From positions 185,869 through 249,868 of the forward strand of contig JAFQZK010000022.1 in the NCBI GenBank assembly GCA_017405965.1: 64,000 nucleotides of DNA. The letters run 5' to 3'. Of the stretch, positions 51,169-60,867 are shown in pieces (position 1 is the first letter of the stretch; each line of letters opens with the position of its first letter). The translations under genes and the position numbers were made by a program. Source of the stretch: Muribaculaceae bacterium. GTDB lineage: Bacteria > Bacteroidota > Bacteroidia > Bacteroidales > Muribaculaceae. The notes under the pieces were generated by a model. The model was given only the letters and a program-made list of their open reading frames with translations, did not search any database and was not told the origin of the DNA.

Positions 51169-52491
51169 ATGAACACTAGACGATTTACATGGTTAATGAT
51201 ATTGGCCACCCTGGCACTCAGGGCTGTTGCAGGCCACACGATGCTCGACGGCAAGCTGGAGAGTTCCACCATTTACCCGGGCACGGTTCACACCTTCCAG
51301 GTCTATATCCCCGACAGCTATGACGGCAAGCGGCCCGCCGCACTGTATGTGGGTCTCGACGGCGTGTTGTGCAACGCCCCGCAGGTCATGGACTCGCTCA
51401 TCGACGTGGGCAAGATGCCTTGCACCATCGGCGTGTTTGTGCAACCGGGCGTCATCAAGGATGCCGAGGGGACCGTACTGCGCTATAACCGTTGCTACGA
51501 GTTCGACAGCACGACCGACCTGTTTGCACGTTTCCTCGAGACCGAAGTGCTGCCTGTTGTCGAGCAGATGACTACCTCCAAGAAAAAGCCCATCCGCTTG
51601 TCTCGCCAGCCTCAGGACCGAATGATCTTCGGGCTGAGCAGCGGCGGCATCGCGGCCTTCAATGCCGCGTGGCATCGACCCGACCTGTTCGGCAAGGTGT
51701 TCACGGGCGTGGGCACCTTTGTGGCGATGCGAGGCGGCAACGACCTGCAGGCACTGGTGCGCAAGACCGAACCCCTGCCCCTGCGCATCTTCATCCAGGA
51801 CGGCACAGCCGATGTCTGGAACCCGCTGTTCGGCCACTGGTACGAAGGCAACCAGATGATGGCCAGTGCACTGGAATTCGCCGGCTATGACGTGCTGACG
51901 GACTGGAGCGACAGCGGCCATAACGTGAATCGTGCCACCGAGATTTTTTCCCGAGTGATGCAATGGATGTGGCGAGACTGGCCCGCAGCACCCGTTGTGG
52001 GTGAGACTCAAAACGATTTCCTTACCACCCTCATCACCGACGAGGACAAGGGATGGGAAAAGGTGGGCAACGGCACCGAAGGCAATCCCGTGACCCGCAT
52101 CATCTTCCCCGACTTGACCAATATCGCCATGATTCCCACCACCCCGGGCAACACCGTGTGGCAATACCTGCTGGTCGACGGCAAGCCCTCCTATGGCGAG
52201 CCTTTCTACTGGCTGCACAACGACGACAGCCGACCGCTGGACATCCAGACCATCACCTTTGACGGCGACGGCAACCTGTGGGCCGTCACCAACCTGGGCA
52301 TCCAAATCTGTGACCAGAACGGCCGCGTGCGCGCTATCCTGCGTCTGCCGCAAGGCATCGACGCGGCCAACGAAATAGCCATCAAGCAGGGCTACGTCTG
52401 GCTCCACACCCCCACCAGCAACTGGCGTCGCCACCTGAACGTCACCTCGCCCGCCCTCGGCGTCCGTCCCCCCAGCCAAGGCCAAGGCTGA
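51169..52491 (+). CDS. Exported esterase, CE1/enterochelin-esterase-like, with C-terminal extension
   Basis: 440 residues with a signal peptide (about 1-21). Alpha/beta-hydrolase of the Fes/CE1 kind: YIPDSYDGKRPAALYVGLDG, nucleophile elbow GLSSGG (about 154-159), acid in FIQDGTADVW, His in SDSGHNV. About 290-430 is a different beta-rich part (DIQTITFDGDGNLWAVTNLGIQI) like one or two blades of an SMP-30/gluconolactonase propeller. Carbohydrate-ester or siderophore-ester hydrolysis is plausible; no PUL genes are adjacent. Confidence 0.8.
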   Translation: MNTRRFTWLMILATLALRAVAGHTMLDGKLESSTIYPGTVHTFQVYIPDSYDGKRPAALYVGLDGVLCNAPQVMDSLIDVGKMPCTIGVFVQPGVIKDAEGTVLRYNRCYEFDSTTDLFARFLETEVLPVVEQMTTSKKKPIRLSRQPQDRMIFGLSSGGIAAFNAAWHRPDLFGKVFTGVGTFVAMRGGNDLQALVRKTEPLPLRIFIQDGTADVWNPLFGHWYEGNQMMASALEFAGYDVLTDWSDSGHNVNRATEIFSRVMQWMWRDWPAAPVVGETQNDFLTTLITDEDKGWEKVGNGTEGNPVTRIIFPDLTNIAMIPTTPGNTVWQYLLVDGKPSYGEPFYWLHNDDSRPLDIQTITFDGDGNLWAVTNLGIQICDQNGRVRAILRLPQGIDAANEIAIKQGYVWLHTPTSNWRRHLNVTSPALGVRPPSQGQG

Positions 52492-52522
52492 CATCAGGGT
52501 TCATCAACACGACACCACACAT

Positions 52523-52557
52523 CTGACGTCTAAAATCTAACGTCTTACATCCGATTT
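52523..52557. repeat. Short tandem array, 7-bp period
   Basis: Degenerate heptamers TCTGACG, TCTAAAA, TCTAACG, TCTTACA and TCCGATT, just upstream of the rel promoter. Confidence 0.7.
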
Positions 52558-52570
52558 CAAAAACTTTTAC

Positions 52571-52578
52571 TACTTTTG
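52571..52578 (+). promoter_or_regulatory. -7 promoter element for the Rel/SpoT gene
   Basis: TACTTTTG, 26 bp before the ATG at 52605. No TTG at -33; the tandem array occupies that side. Confidence 0.45.
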
Positions 52579-52604
52579 TAGTTTAAACAAAATGCTTGTG
52601 ATCC

Positions 52605-54824
52605 ATGATGCAGAACAACAACATAACACCCGAGATGGAAGACCAGATGATCAATCAGGCCTACCAAAACCTGCTAAACATCTATCTGTCAAGTAATCAT
52701 CGCAAGAAAGTTGAGATCATCGAGAAAGCTTTCAAGTTTGCGCGTGACGCCCACAAGGGCATCAGGCGTCGCTCGGGCGAGCCCTACATCATGCACCCTA
52801 TCGCTGTAGCCACCATCGTGATTCAGGAGATTGGACTGGGATCGACAAGCATCAGTGCCGCCCTGCTGCACGACGTGGTCGAGGACACCGACTACACCGT
52901 CGAGGACATCGAGGCACAATTCGGCAAGAAAATCGCGCGCATCGTTGACGGACTGACCAAGATCTCGGGCGGTATCTTCGGCGACCAGGCTTCGCTGCAA
53001 GCCGAGAACTTCCGCAAGCTGCTGCTCACCATGGGCGAGGACATACGTGTGGTGCTCATCAAGATGGCCGACCGCCTGCACAACATGCGCACCTTGTCGT
53101 CGATGCCCGCCAACAAGCAATACAAAATCGCCGGCGAGACGCTCTACGTCTATGCCCCGCTGGCTCATCGCCTGGGCCTGTATGCCATCAAGACCGAGCT
53201 CGAGGACCTGAGCTTCAAGTATAACCATCCCAGCGAGTATCAGCGCATCAAGGACCAGATCTGTGCCAGCGAGGAAGAGCGCAACGAGCTGTTCGCCCGC
53301 TTCTCGGCCCCCATCCGTGAGCGCCTCGACAACATGGGGCTCACTTACGAGTTCAACACGCGCGTCAAGTCGTGCTACTCGATCTGGAACAAGATGCAGA
53401 CCAAGCACATCCCCTTCCATGAGGTTTATGACCTGTATGCCGCCCGCATCATCTTTGAGTGCGACGACGAGAGCGCCGAGAAACGCATCTGCTGGAACAT
53501 CTACAACGAGATTACCGAGGTCTATACCAAGCATCCTGACCGCGTGCGCGACTGGCTCACCACGCCCAAGGTGAACAAGTACCGTGCCCTGCACGTCACC
53601 GTCATGGGTCCCGACGGCAACTGGGTAGAGGTGCAGATACGCAGCCGCAAGATGGACGACATCGCCGAGCGCGGTTTTGCCGCCCACTGGAAATACAAGA
53701 TCGGCGAGGGCGAGGAGGAGGAAGAACTCACCACCTGGCTGAGCACCCTCAACGACATCCTCAAGGACCCGCAGCCCAATGCCATCGACTTCATGGACAC
53801 GATCAAACTCAACCTGTTCTCGAGCGAGATTGTCGTGTTCACGCCCAAGGGCGAGACCATCACGCTGCCCAAGGGGGCCTCGGTGCTTGACCTGGCGTTC
53901 ACCCTGCACACCGACCTGGGCACCCATTGCATCGCCGGCACCGTGAACCACAAACTCAAGCCCCTGTCCTACAAACTCGTCAGCGGTGACCAAGTGGAAA
54001 TCATCACCAGCAACTCAGGGTCACCCAAGCCCGAATGGGAGAAATTTGTCGTCACCGCCAAGGGCAGGACGCGCCTGCGCGCCGCCCTGCGCCACCAGCG
54101 ACGTCTCGTCGTCGAGGAGGGCGAGCGACGCTTCATGGAATTCCTCAAAGAGCATCACATCGAGTTCAGCAACGAGGTCCTCTCGCTGGCCATCAGCAGG
54201 CAATTCGTCGCTAATAAGGAAGAACTGTTCTACATGATCGGCAACAACGAGATCACCCTCAACGAGGATATGGTCAAGAAAGAGCCGACCGGGCGCCGCA
54301 ACTGGTGGCGCAACCCGTTCAAGGGCAAGGAAGAACCCAAACAGACCACCCGCGAAGCGAGCAAGGCCATCGACACCAAAGCCATCTACAGCCTCATTAC
54401 CCGCGACGGCGTGAGCAACTACAAGATTGCAGGATGCTGTCATCCCATTCCGGGCGATGATGTCGTGGGCTATGTCAACGAGGCCGGTGTGGTGATTGTC
54501 CACAAGATAGACTGCAGCACCCTGGCTCGTCTTAAGGTGAGCTACGGCTCACGCTTGCTGCAAACGCGCTGGGAAGGCCACAGCGACCGTTTCCTGGCCA
54601 CCATTCACATCGAGGGCATTGACCAGCAAGGCATCTTGCAGACCATCGTCAACATCATCTCCACCAACATGTCCATCAACATGAAGCAGATGAATGTCAC
54701 AGCCGACGACGGCGTGTTCAACTGCGACCTCCAGGTTCTCGTGAGCAACGCCGACGTCGTGACCAGCCTGTGCCGCGAGATCAAGAAAGTGAAAGGCGTC
54801 AACACTGCGGCAAGAAGGAGTTGA
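52605..54824 (+). CDS. Bifunctional (p)ppGpp synthetase/hydrolase, RelA/SpoT family
   Basis: 739 residues. HD hydrolase domain about 40-200 with intact YIMHPIAVATI, LLHDVVEDTDY and KMADRLHNMRTL, so hydrolysis should be active. Synthetase domain about 250-370 (VKSCYSIWNKM, VYDLYAARIIFE, and the catalytic Glu in VEVQIRS). TGS about 400-465, a zinc-finger-like CC region (AGCCHPIPGDDVVGY) and a C-terminal ACT domain. It controls the stringent response. The next gene, 40 bp on, is a PgpH-like cyclic-di-AMP phosphodiesterase. Confidence 0.96.
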   Translation: MMQNNNITPEMEDQMINQAYQNLLNIYLSSNHRKKVEIIEKAFKFARDAHKGIRRRSGEPYIMHPIAVATIVIQEIGLGSTSISAALLHDVVEDTDYTVEDIEAQFGKKIARIVDGLTKISGGIFGDQASLQAENFRKLLLTMGEDIRVVLIKMADRLHNMRTLSSMPANKQYKIAGETLYVYAPLAHRLGLYAIKTELEDLSFKYNHPSEYQRIKDQICASEEERNELFARFSAPIRERLDNMGLTYEFNTRVKSCYSIWNKMQTKHIPFHEVYDLYAARIIFECDDESAEKRICWNIYNEITEVYTKHPDRVRDWLTTPKVNKYRALHVTVMGPDGNWVEVQIRSRKMDDIAERGFAAHWKYKIGEGEEEEELTTWLSTLNDILKDPQPNAIDFMDTIKLNLFSSEIVVFTPKGETITLPKGASVLDLAFTLHTDLGTHCIAGTVNHKLKPLSYKLVSGDQVEIITSNSGSPKPEWEKFVVTAKGRTRLRAALRHQRRLVVEEGERRFMEFLKEHHIEFSNEVLSLAISRQFVANKEELFYMIGNNEITLNEDMVKKEPTGRRNWWRNPFKGKEEPKQTTREASKAIDTKAIYSLITRDGVSNYKIAGCCHPIPGDDVVGYVNEAGVVIVHKIDCSTLARLKVSYGSRLLQTRWEGHSDRFLATIHIEGIDQQGILQTIVNIISTNMSINMKQMNVTADDGVFNCDLQVLVSNADVVTSLCREIKKVKGVNTAARRS

Positions 54825-54864
54825 CCACCAAATGAATTACCTAACGAAGCGAATATAATTCGAG

Positions 54865-56967
54865 ATGAAATCCAAGAATAACAGCTACATCATCACCGCT
54901 CTGCTGGTACTGTCCATCGGCCTCATCGCCACGGCATTGTTCTTCAGCCGTGAGGTCAACCACACCTACAGCTTTGAGGTGGGCAAGCCCTGGCTCCACC
55001 CGCGCCTGGAGGCCAATTTCCAGTTCGACATCGAGCTTGACGAGGCCACCCGCAAGCACATCACCGACAGTGTGAACCAGAACTTCTCCAAGATCTACAA
55101 CCTCGACCGCAAGAAGGGGGAACAGCAGCAGGCACTCCTGTCCCGCGCCCTGAACGGACGTCCCGGCAGTCAAGCCCTGTTGCAGGCTGTGTACAGGCTC
55201 TACAACGACGGCATCGTTGACAACGACGCCGCCAACGACATCCGTTCCGGCAAACAGCTGCGTTTCCTCGTGGGCAACAACGAACTTCAGGTTGTGGACA
55301 CCCGCAACATGAAGACCGTCAGACAAGCCTACTCGTGGCTCACCGACACCCTGAAGGGCAATGCGGCCATTCAAGAGGCCTTGAAAATGGTTGACATCAG
55401 CAATTACCTGGTGCCCAACATGATGGTCGATGTCGAGGAGAACGAGAAGTGGCTCAGCGAGGACCTGCGCGATGCCCTGCGCTCACCCGGCACCGTCCAA
55501 GCCGGCGAAGCCATCATCACCCGCGGCGAAATCGTCACGCCGCAAAAAGCCGCCGCCATCCAGAGTTACCAGAACGAGACAGGGCGCCGCAACAAGCAGC
55601 GCAACGTCGACGAGACGCTCAACCTGCTGGGCCAGATGCTCATCGTGGCCACCCTGATGCTCGCGTTCTACTTCTTCATGAAGCGCCTGCGCAACCAGGT
55701 GTTCAGGAGCACGCGCAGGATGATATTCCTCATCGGCCTGATCACGGTGTTTGTCATCGCCGTGTTCTTGTGCGTGAAGTACAAGTACACGATGCTGTAT
55801 GTCATTCCGTTTGCCCTCGTGCCCATCATCGTGTCGTCGTTCTTTGACGACCACACCTCGTTCTTTGTCCACATCGTCACGGTGCTCATCTGCTCGCTCG
55901 TGGCGACAAGCCATCAAGCCGAGTTCATCATCATGCAGTTCCTGGCGGGCATCATCGCCATCGCCTCGGTCAAGGAGCTGACCAAGCGAGCCCAGCTGGT
56001 GCAGTGCGCCGCATTCATCTTCCTGGCCTACAGCATCACCTACATCGCCATGACGCTCATCAACGAGGGCGACCTGAACAAGATCGACAAATACAACTTC
56101 GGCTTCTTCCTGGTCAACTGCGTCATCCTCTCGTTTGCCTTCTACATCATCCCCATCGTGGAGAAAGCCTTCGGCTTCACCTCGTCGATGACCCTGCTCG
56201 AACTGGCCGACATCAACAACCCGTTGCTGCGCAAGCTGTCCACCAACTGCCCCGGCACCTTCCAGCACTCGCTGCAGGTGGCCAACCTGGGCGGTGAGGC
56301 CGCCCTGCTCATCGGTGCCAACATGCAGCTCGTGAGGGCCGGCGCCTTGTACCACGACATCGGCAAGACCAAGAATCCTGCCTTTTTCACCGAGAACCAG
56401 ATCGGCGAAAACCCGCATGACCACCTTGTCAGGCCCGAGGACAGCGCCAAAATCGTCATCGGCCATGTGAGCAACGGCATCAAACTTGCCGAGGAGGCCG
56501 ACCTGCCCAAGGTCATCAAGGACCTGATCCTGCAGCACCACGGCAAGGGTGTGACCCGATACTTCTACTACAAGGCCAAGGAAGCCAACCCCGACGTCGA
56601 GATAGACCGCACGCCGTTCACCTACCCCGGTCCCAATCCGCAGACCAAGGAGGCCGCCATCCTAATGATGGCCGACGCCTGTGAGGCCGCCACCAAGAGC
56701 ATGAGCGACCACAGCGAGGAAGCCATCGCTGCGATGGTCAACAAGATCATCGATTCGCAAATCGCCGAAGGCCTCTTGCGCGAGGCCCCCATCAGCTTCC
56801 GCGACGTGGAATCCATCAAGCGGCTCTTTGTCGAGCGGTTGCGCACCGCCTACCATGCCCGCGTCTCCTACCCCGGCGACATCAAGCCTTCAAGCGAGGC
56901 CGCTGCAGCACCCGATAGCAACACGCCGCCGCCCTACAACGGCAAGGACGCCGAGAGCGCGAAATAA
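54865..56967 (+). CDS. 7TM-HD family phosphodiesterase (PgpH-like)
   Basis: 700 residues. One N-terminal helix (about 8-28), an extracytoplasmic 7TMR-HDED domain (about 30-255), seven membrane helices (about 258-465) and a cytoplasmic HD domain (about 480-640) with FQHSLQVANLGGEAA, the HDIGK motif and LILQHHG. In Firmicutes PgpH of this layout hydrolyses cyclic-di-AMP and is inhibited by ppGpp. Placement behind rel makes a functional link likely here. The proline/serine-rich tail is not conserved. Confidence 0.9.
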   Translation: MKSKNNSYIITALLVLSIGLIATALFFSREVNHTYSFEVGKPWLHPRLEANFQFDIELDEATRKHITDSVNQNFSKIYNLDRKKGEQQQALLSRALNGRPGSQALLQAVYRLYNDGIVDNDAANDIRSGKQLRFLVGNNELQVVDTRNMKTVRQAYSWLTDTLKGNAAIQEALKMVDISNYLVPNMMVDVEENEKWLSEDLRDALRSPGTVQAGEAIITRGEIVTPQKAAAIQSYQNETGRRNKQRNVDETLNLLGQMLIVATLMLAFYFFMKRLRNQVFRSTRRMIFLIGLITVFVIAVFLCVKYKYTMLYVIPFALVPIIVSSFFDDHTSFFVHIVTVLICSLVATSHQAEFIIMQFLAGIIAIASVKELTKRAQLVQCAAFIFLAYSITYIAMTLINEGDLNKIDKYNFGFFLVNCVILSFAFYIIPIVEKAFGFTSSMTLLELADINNPLLRKLSTNCPGTFQHSLQVANLGGEAALLIGANMQLVRAGALYHDIGKTKNPAFFTENQIGENPHDHLVRPEDSAKIVIGHVSNGIKLAEEADLPKVIKDLILQHHGKGVTRYFYYKAKEANPDVEIDRTPFTYPGPNPQTKEAAILMMADACEAATKSMSDHSEEAIAAMVNKIIDSQIAEGLLREAPISFRDVESIKRLFVERLRTAYHARVSYPGDIKPSSEAAAAPDSNTPPPYNGKDAESAK

Positions 56968-57042
56968 TTTTGCCCCCGTCGGGCAATAAAACGGCAGTTC
57001 CTCGTGTTTTAAAATATAACAAGAAGTAAGATAAGCCATCCC

Positions 57043-57534
57043 ATGGTACTACACAAGTTTCTACTCATCGCAGGCGCCCTTTGCCTGATTGCCGCTCTGG
57101 TGCTCGTACTGAGGCCCCGTTGGGTCGCAGCAGTGCCTGCGTTCATCGGGCTGCTGCTCATGCACTTGAGCTACTACATTGCAGTTCCCATGGTGACATT
57201 CATCTTCTGGGGCGTGGCGACGCTGATCACGGTAGCGCTGTTCTACCTCTCGCCCAGCGGCGAGCCCGACGGCAACAGTTCCAGCAACCTGTATGTGGGC
57301 TTCACGGCTATGGCAGGCGGCATGCTGGGCATCCTGCTCGCACCACGGCTCATGGTGCTGGGAGTGATACTGGGGGCCGCCATGGGACAGCTCGCCTACA
57401 GCCGCACACCCGCCGGCCGCTGGATGCTCATGCCGTCGACCATGTTCGGGCGCTACTTCCTCGCCAAGTGTCTGCCGGCCATCGTCGCCGTATCGATTGT
57501 GTGCATTGCTGTCATGGGACTGGTCATCGATTAA
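57043..57534 (+). CDS. Polytopic membrane protein, DUF456-like
   Basis: 163 residues with four to five hydrophobic segments (about 5-22, 27-45, 48-68, 86-118, 140-160). The glycine-rich GGMLGILLAPRLMVLGVILGAAMGQLAY block resembles DUF456 proteins, but the match is only by eye. It lies 20 bp before a DUF4919 gene, with which it probably forms a transcript, possibly together with rel and pgpH. Confidence 0.6.
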   Translation: MVLHKFLLIAGALCLIAALVLVLRPRWVAAVPAFIGLLLMHLSYYIAVPMVTFIFWGVATLITVALFYLSPSGEPDGNSSSNLYVGFTAMAGGMLGILLAPRLMVLGVILGAAMGQLAYSRTPAGRWMLMPSTMFGRYFLAKCLPAIVAVSIVCIAVMGLVID

Positions 57535-57554
57535 AAACTGAAAAACCGACTTAC

Positions 57555-58286
57555 ATGAAACGACTGATATATATCCTTACCCTAGCTGTCGCCATCCTCA
57601 CTGCCGCCAGCAGTCAGGCACAGGTCCAGCAGGTACCCGAGCGCATCCCGCCCGGCAAGTTCACCATCAAGAAGGTGGACTTTGACCACGTCAAGAAGGT
57701 CATTTCCGACCCCAACAACAACTATTACTACCCCAAGCTGATGAAGGCTTTCTACAGCAACGACACCACCTTGAGCATCGAGGCATGGAGGAATTTCTAC
57801 TACGGCTATACCTTCCAGGAGGACTACGACCCCTTCCGCGAGAGCGTCTTCAGCAACAAGGTCGAGGAACTCTACTACAAGCAGCCCCACTCGCGTGCCG
57901 AGTGTGACAGCATCGAGAAATATGCCGAGTGGTCGTTGAACGACAACATGTTTGACATGAACCAGATGAACTTCTACATCTACGTCCTCAAGGAGAAGAA
58001 AAAACACGCGCGTGCCGCCGTCTGGCAGTATCGCCTCGACCGTCTCATCGCCGCCATTATGTCGAGCGGCAAGGGCACCAAGGAAGAGCCTTGGGTCGTC
58101 ATTGCTCCTGAACACGAGTACAATATCATCAACTTCCTGGGATTCGTCGCCACCGATCACGAAACCCTGGACGGGGGCATCGACTACATCAAGGTGCAAC
58201 CCGTCGCCGGCAAGAGTGCCGAGGGCTTCTATTTCGACATCTCACGCATGATGACAATCGCCGAACTCAAGTTCCCCGACATCTGA
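57555..58286 (+). CDS. DUF4919 secreted protein
   Basis: 243 residues from ATG 57555 (MKRLIYILTLAVAILTAASSQAQ signal peptide); longer frames upstream overlap the previous gene and are rejected. Contains the family pattern YYYPKLMKAFYSNDTTLSIEAWRNFYYGYTFQEDYDPF (about 55-95) and AEWSLNDNMFDMNQMNFYIYVLKEK. Function unknown; periplasmic or secreted. Ends at a strong terminator. Confidence 0.8.
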   Translation: MKRLIYILTLAVAILTAASSQAQVQQVPERIPPGKFTIKKVDFDHVKKVISDPNNNYYYPKLMKAFYSNDTTLSIEAWRNFYYGYTFQEDYDPFRESVFSNKVEELYYKQPHSRAECDSIEKYAEWSLNDNMFDMNQMNFYIYVLKEKKKHARAAVWQYRLDRLIAAIMSSGKGTKEEPWVVIAPEHEYNIINFLGFVATDHETLDGGIDYIKVQPVAGKSAEGFYFDISRMMTIAELKFPDI

Positions 58287-58309
58287 TACCGGTCCATCAA
58301 AACAACCAC

Positions 58310-58347
58310 AACAACGTTGATCCATCAATATCAACGTTGTTTTTTTG
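58310..58347 (+). terminator. Rho-independent terminator
   Basis: Perfect 12-bp stem AACAACGTTGAT (58310-58321) with ATCAACGTTGTT (58330-58341), then TTTTT. Confidence 0.9.
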
Positions 58348-58355
58348 CCCATTTC

Positions 58356-58386
58356 TTGCAATCAAGCGTGAATCTTCTTACCTTTG
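58356..58386 (+). promoter_or_regulatory. Promoter of the TPR gene
   Basis: -33 TTG (58356-58358), 20-bp spacer, -7 TACCTTTG (58379-58386). Confidence 0.7.
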
Positions 58387-58418
58387 CACATCATGATCAC
58401 TTGATAAACATTCCCGTT

Positions 58419-60770
58419 ATGAAAAGAATAATTTGCCTCTCAATATACTTTTTCATTGTACTATGTAGTGTTTCCCAACCTCAGACGGGATATGTTAAGA
58501 CAAAGGGGCGGCTTATTAACGGAGATCACATTGTCGGACAACCATTAGGTGGGGCTATTGTGCAGATTAATCGCCAAAAAGAAGTTCTCAGCCAGAGAAA
58601 TGGAACATTTTCCTTCATCATTCCCTCCAAAAAGTTCTTTATCAGCAAAGTTCAGAAATCAGGACTCGTCCTAGCAGACCCTGATGTGCTAAACAAGCAT
58701 TACAGTTATTCGACCAATCCGCTGATTCTAGTTATGGAAAACCCCAGTCACAAGGCAGACGATAAATTGGAAACCGAACGCAAATTGCGCAGGACTTTGT
58801 CACGCCAACTGCAACAGCGAGAAGACGAAATCGAGCGACTGAAACAGCAAAACAAGCTAACTGAGGAACAATACCACAACGCTCTTCAACAATTATACTC
58901 TGAACAGGAAAAGAGCCTGAATCTAGTAAGCCAGATGGCGGAGCGATACTCCAGGATTGACTTCGACCAGTTAGATGAATTCAACCGAAATATCAGTGAA
59001 TGTATCATTGAGGGCCGTCTTACAGAAGCTGATTCTCTTATTAAATCCAAAGGCGACCTCAATCAACGCATAAATACCCACAAAAAGCATCACGAGGCCA
59101 ACATGCAAGCCCGCAAAGATCTTGAGGATAGCGAGACAATTGAACTCAAAGACCGTGACGATCTAGCCCAAGACTGCTACAACCAGTTCCTTATCCACAA
59201 GTTACAACACGACCCCGATTCTGCCGCCTATTATATCGAACAACGAGCCCTATTAGACACCGCCAATGTTGATTGGCTTTACGATGCTGCTATCTTTTTA
59301 AAAAATTGTGGTCAATACGAAAAAGCATTATCTCTTTTTTTGACAGCACATCATCAACACGATATCAATAAAGATGCTGATATTCTAAAAAATGCAGCTA
59401 AAGTGTCAGAAAGGCTTCATTTATTTGACAAAGCCATCTCGTTTTATGAGCAAGCTGTAGAGAAATACATAGATTCGAGTGAAGACTCCATAGCGTTAAT
59501 CCTCAATCTCTATGATTGCTATAATGGATTAGTGAATAATCTTTTTATCCGTCCAATTTATAATACTAAAAGCTTATTGTATATCAAATTAAATAATGAC
59601 TTAAGGAACAAAATTGATAGTCTACTTTCTTCTGATGTTATAGATTTAGATCATTATCATTTATTACAAAATCACACTTTTGTCAGTGACAACGCTAAAC
59701 AGTACTATGAGAGAATACTGTTGGCGATGGAAGCTAAATATGGCGAGAAAAGCTTAGACGTTGCTAATCAATACCGTGTACTTGGCTCAGCATACAGATA
59801 TGACGAAATCCCCAAAGCACTAGAGTACTATCAAAAAGCTTGTGATATAATAAATGAAATTGATAGCACTAATCCCTTATTAGGCACGTGTTTTGCTGAT
59901 CTTGCGACTCTTTATCAAATGAAATCAAATCGTACTGCTGAAGATATAATCAAAATCATTGACTATAACGAAAAATACATATCCTCATATATGAACTATT
60001 ATGGTGAATATTATCATGATTTTTACAACACTTATTTAGTGTTATCTGATATGTATCTCAAAATAGAAAATGACACAATGGCACTAAAAAATCTATTTCT
60101 GGCCGTTGAATTAAAAATGAAACTTTATGGTGACAGTTCTGACATTGCATCTGCTTATTCTCAAATTGCATCTATTTATGAACGCCAAAACAAAGATACT
60201 GAAGCATTAAAGTTCCTTCTTTTTGCTTTAGACTGCTCCAAAAAATGGGCAGCAAAAACTACAGAAGCAATAGCCCAAATACGCATTTCCGATTGTGAAG
60301 AAAGAATAGGAGATTTTTATTTTAGCCGCCATAATTATGAATCTGCTTTATCCTTTTATCTGAATTCAAAGACAGAATCAAAACAACTCGGTCAATCAAA
60401 TAATCATGGTTTTATATTATCTCCAGAAAAGATGTATAACGGCAAAATTGGGTTGTGTTATATTGCATTATCAGATACTTGCAAGGGCTTAGAGTATATC
60501 TATAAAGCATTAAAGTCAATTCAGATGAAGATGCTATTCCACCTTCCTCATGACATTAATGAACAAATCAATAAAAGTTCTGAACATATACAGAATGGTC
60601 AGTACTCTGAATCAGTACAATTGATCTTGAACATTCTTCAAAATCTAGATAATATAGATGACCAAAAATGGATTCTTAAAAGCACTTTGAAAAGTACTCA
60701 AAAAGATATTTCATTTTTGAAAAATGGATTATCACAAATCATGCACGAGAATCAACAAACGAAAAAATGA
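58419..60770 (+). CDS. Secreted TPR protein with N-terminal CarboxypepD-like domain (AT-rich gene)
   Basis: 783 residues from ATG 58419; the upstream frame covers the promoter. Signal peptide (about 1-20). A beta-sandwich like a carboxypeptidase regulatory domain (about 22-105, TKGRLINGDHIVGQPLGGAIV), a long charged coiled coil (about 115-195), then TPR-type helical repeats (about 240-700). From 59.2 kb on, the base composition is much more AT-rich than all neighbours and codons are A/T-ended, which suggests recent transfer of at least this part. No enzymatic motif seen. Possibly a scaffold or sensor. Confidence 0.75.
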   Translation: MKRIICLSIYFFIVLCSVSQPQTGYVKTKGRLINGDHIVGQPLGGAIVQINRQKEVLSQRNGTFSFIIPSKKFFISKVQKSGLVLADPDVLNKHYSYSTNPLILVMENPSHKADDKLETERKLRRTLSRQLQQREDEIERLKQQNKLTEEQYHNALQQLYSEQEKSLNLVSQMAERYSRIDFDQLDEFNRNISECIIEGRLTEADSLIKSKGDLNQRINTHKKHHEANMQARKDLEDSETIELKDRDDLAQDCYNQFLIHKLQHDPDSAAYYIEQRALLDTANVDWLYDAAIFLKNCGQYEKALSLFLTAHHQHDINKDADILKNAAKVSERLHLFDKAISFYEQAVEKYIDSSEDSIALILNLYDCYNGLVNNLFIRPIYNTKSLLYIKLNNDLRNKIDSLLSSDVIDLDHYHLLQNHTFVSDNAKQYYERILLAMEAKYGEKSLDVANQYRVLGSAYRYDEIPKALEYYQKACDIINEIDSTNPLLGTCFADLATLYQMKSNRTAEDIIKIIDYNEKYISSYMNYYGEYYHDFYNTYLVLSDMYLKIENDTMALKNLFLAVELKMKLYGDSSDIASAYSQIASIYERQNKDTEALKFLLFALDCSKKWAAKTTEAIAQIRISDCEERIGDFYFSRHNYESALSFYLNSKTESKQLGQSNNHGFILSPEKMYNGKIGLCYIALSDTCKGLEYIYKALKSIQMKMLFHLPHDINEQINKSSEHIQNGQYSESVQLILNILQNLDNIDDQKWILKSTLKSTQKDISFLKNGLSQIMHENQQTKK

Positions 60771-60837
60771 TTATGCCTTGGTTTTTTAATTCTCCAAAAA
60801 ACTGATGTCTGAAAAGTAAGAAGTTAAATCTTTATAT

Positions 60838-60845
60838 TATCTTTG
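60838..60845 (+). promoter_or_regulatory. -7 promoter element for the acyl-CoA synthetase
   Basis: TATCTTTG, 22 bp before the ATG at 60868. No clear -33. Confidence 0.5.
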
Positions 60846-60867
60846 CAGACAAAATCCGTATTGACCT

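Noticed and set aside
52689-53993. 434-codon minus-strand frame opposite Rel/SpoT
   Set aside because: Shadow of a confirmed gene, no recognisable domain.
57081-57554. N-terminal extension of the DUF4919 frame
   Set aside because: It overlaps the preceding membrane protein gene out of frame; the signal peptide begins at 57555.
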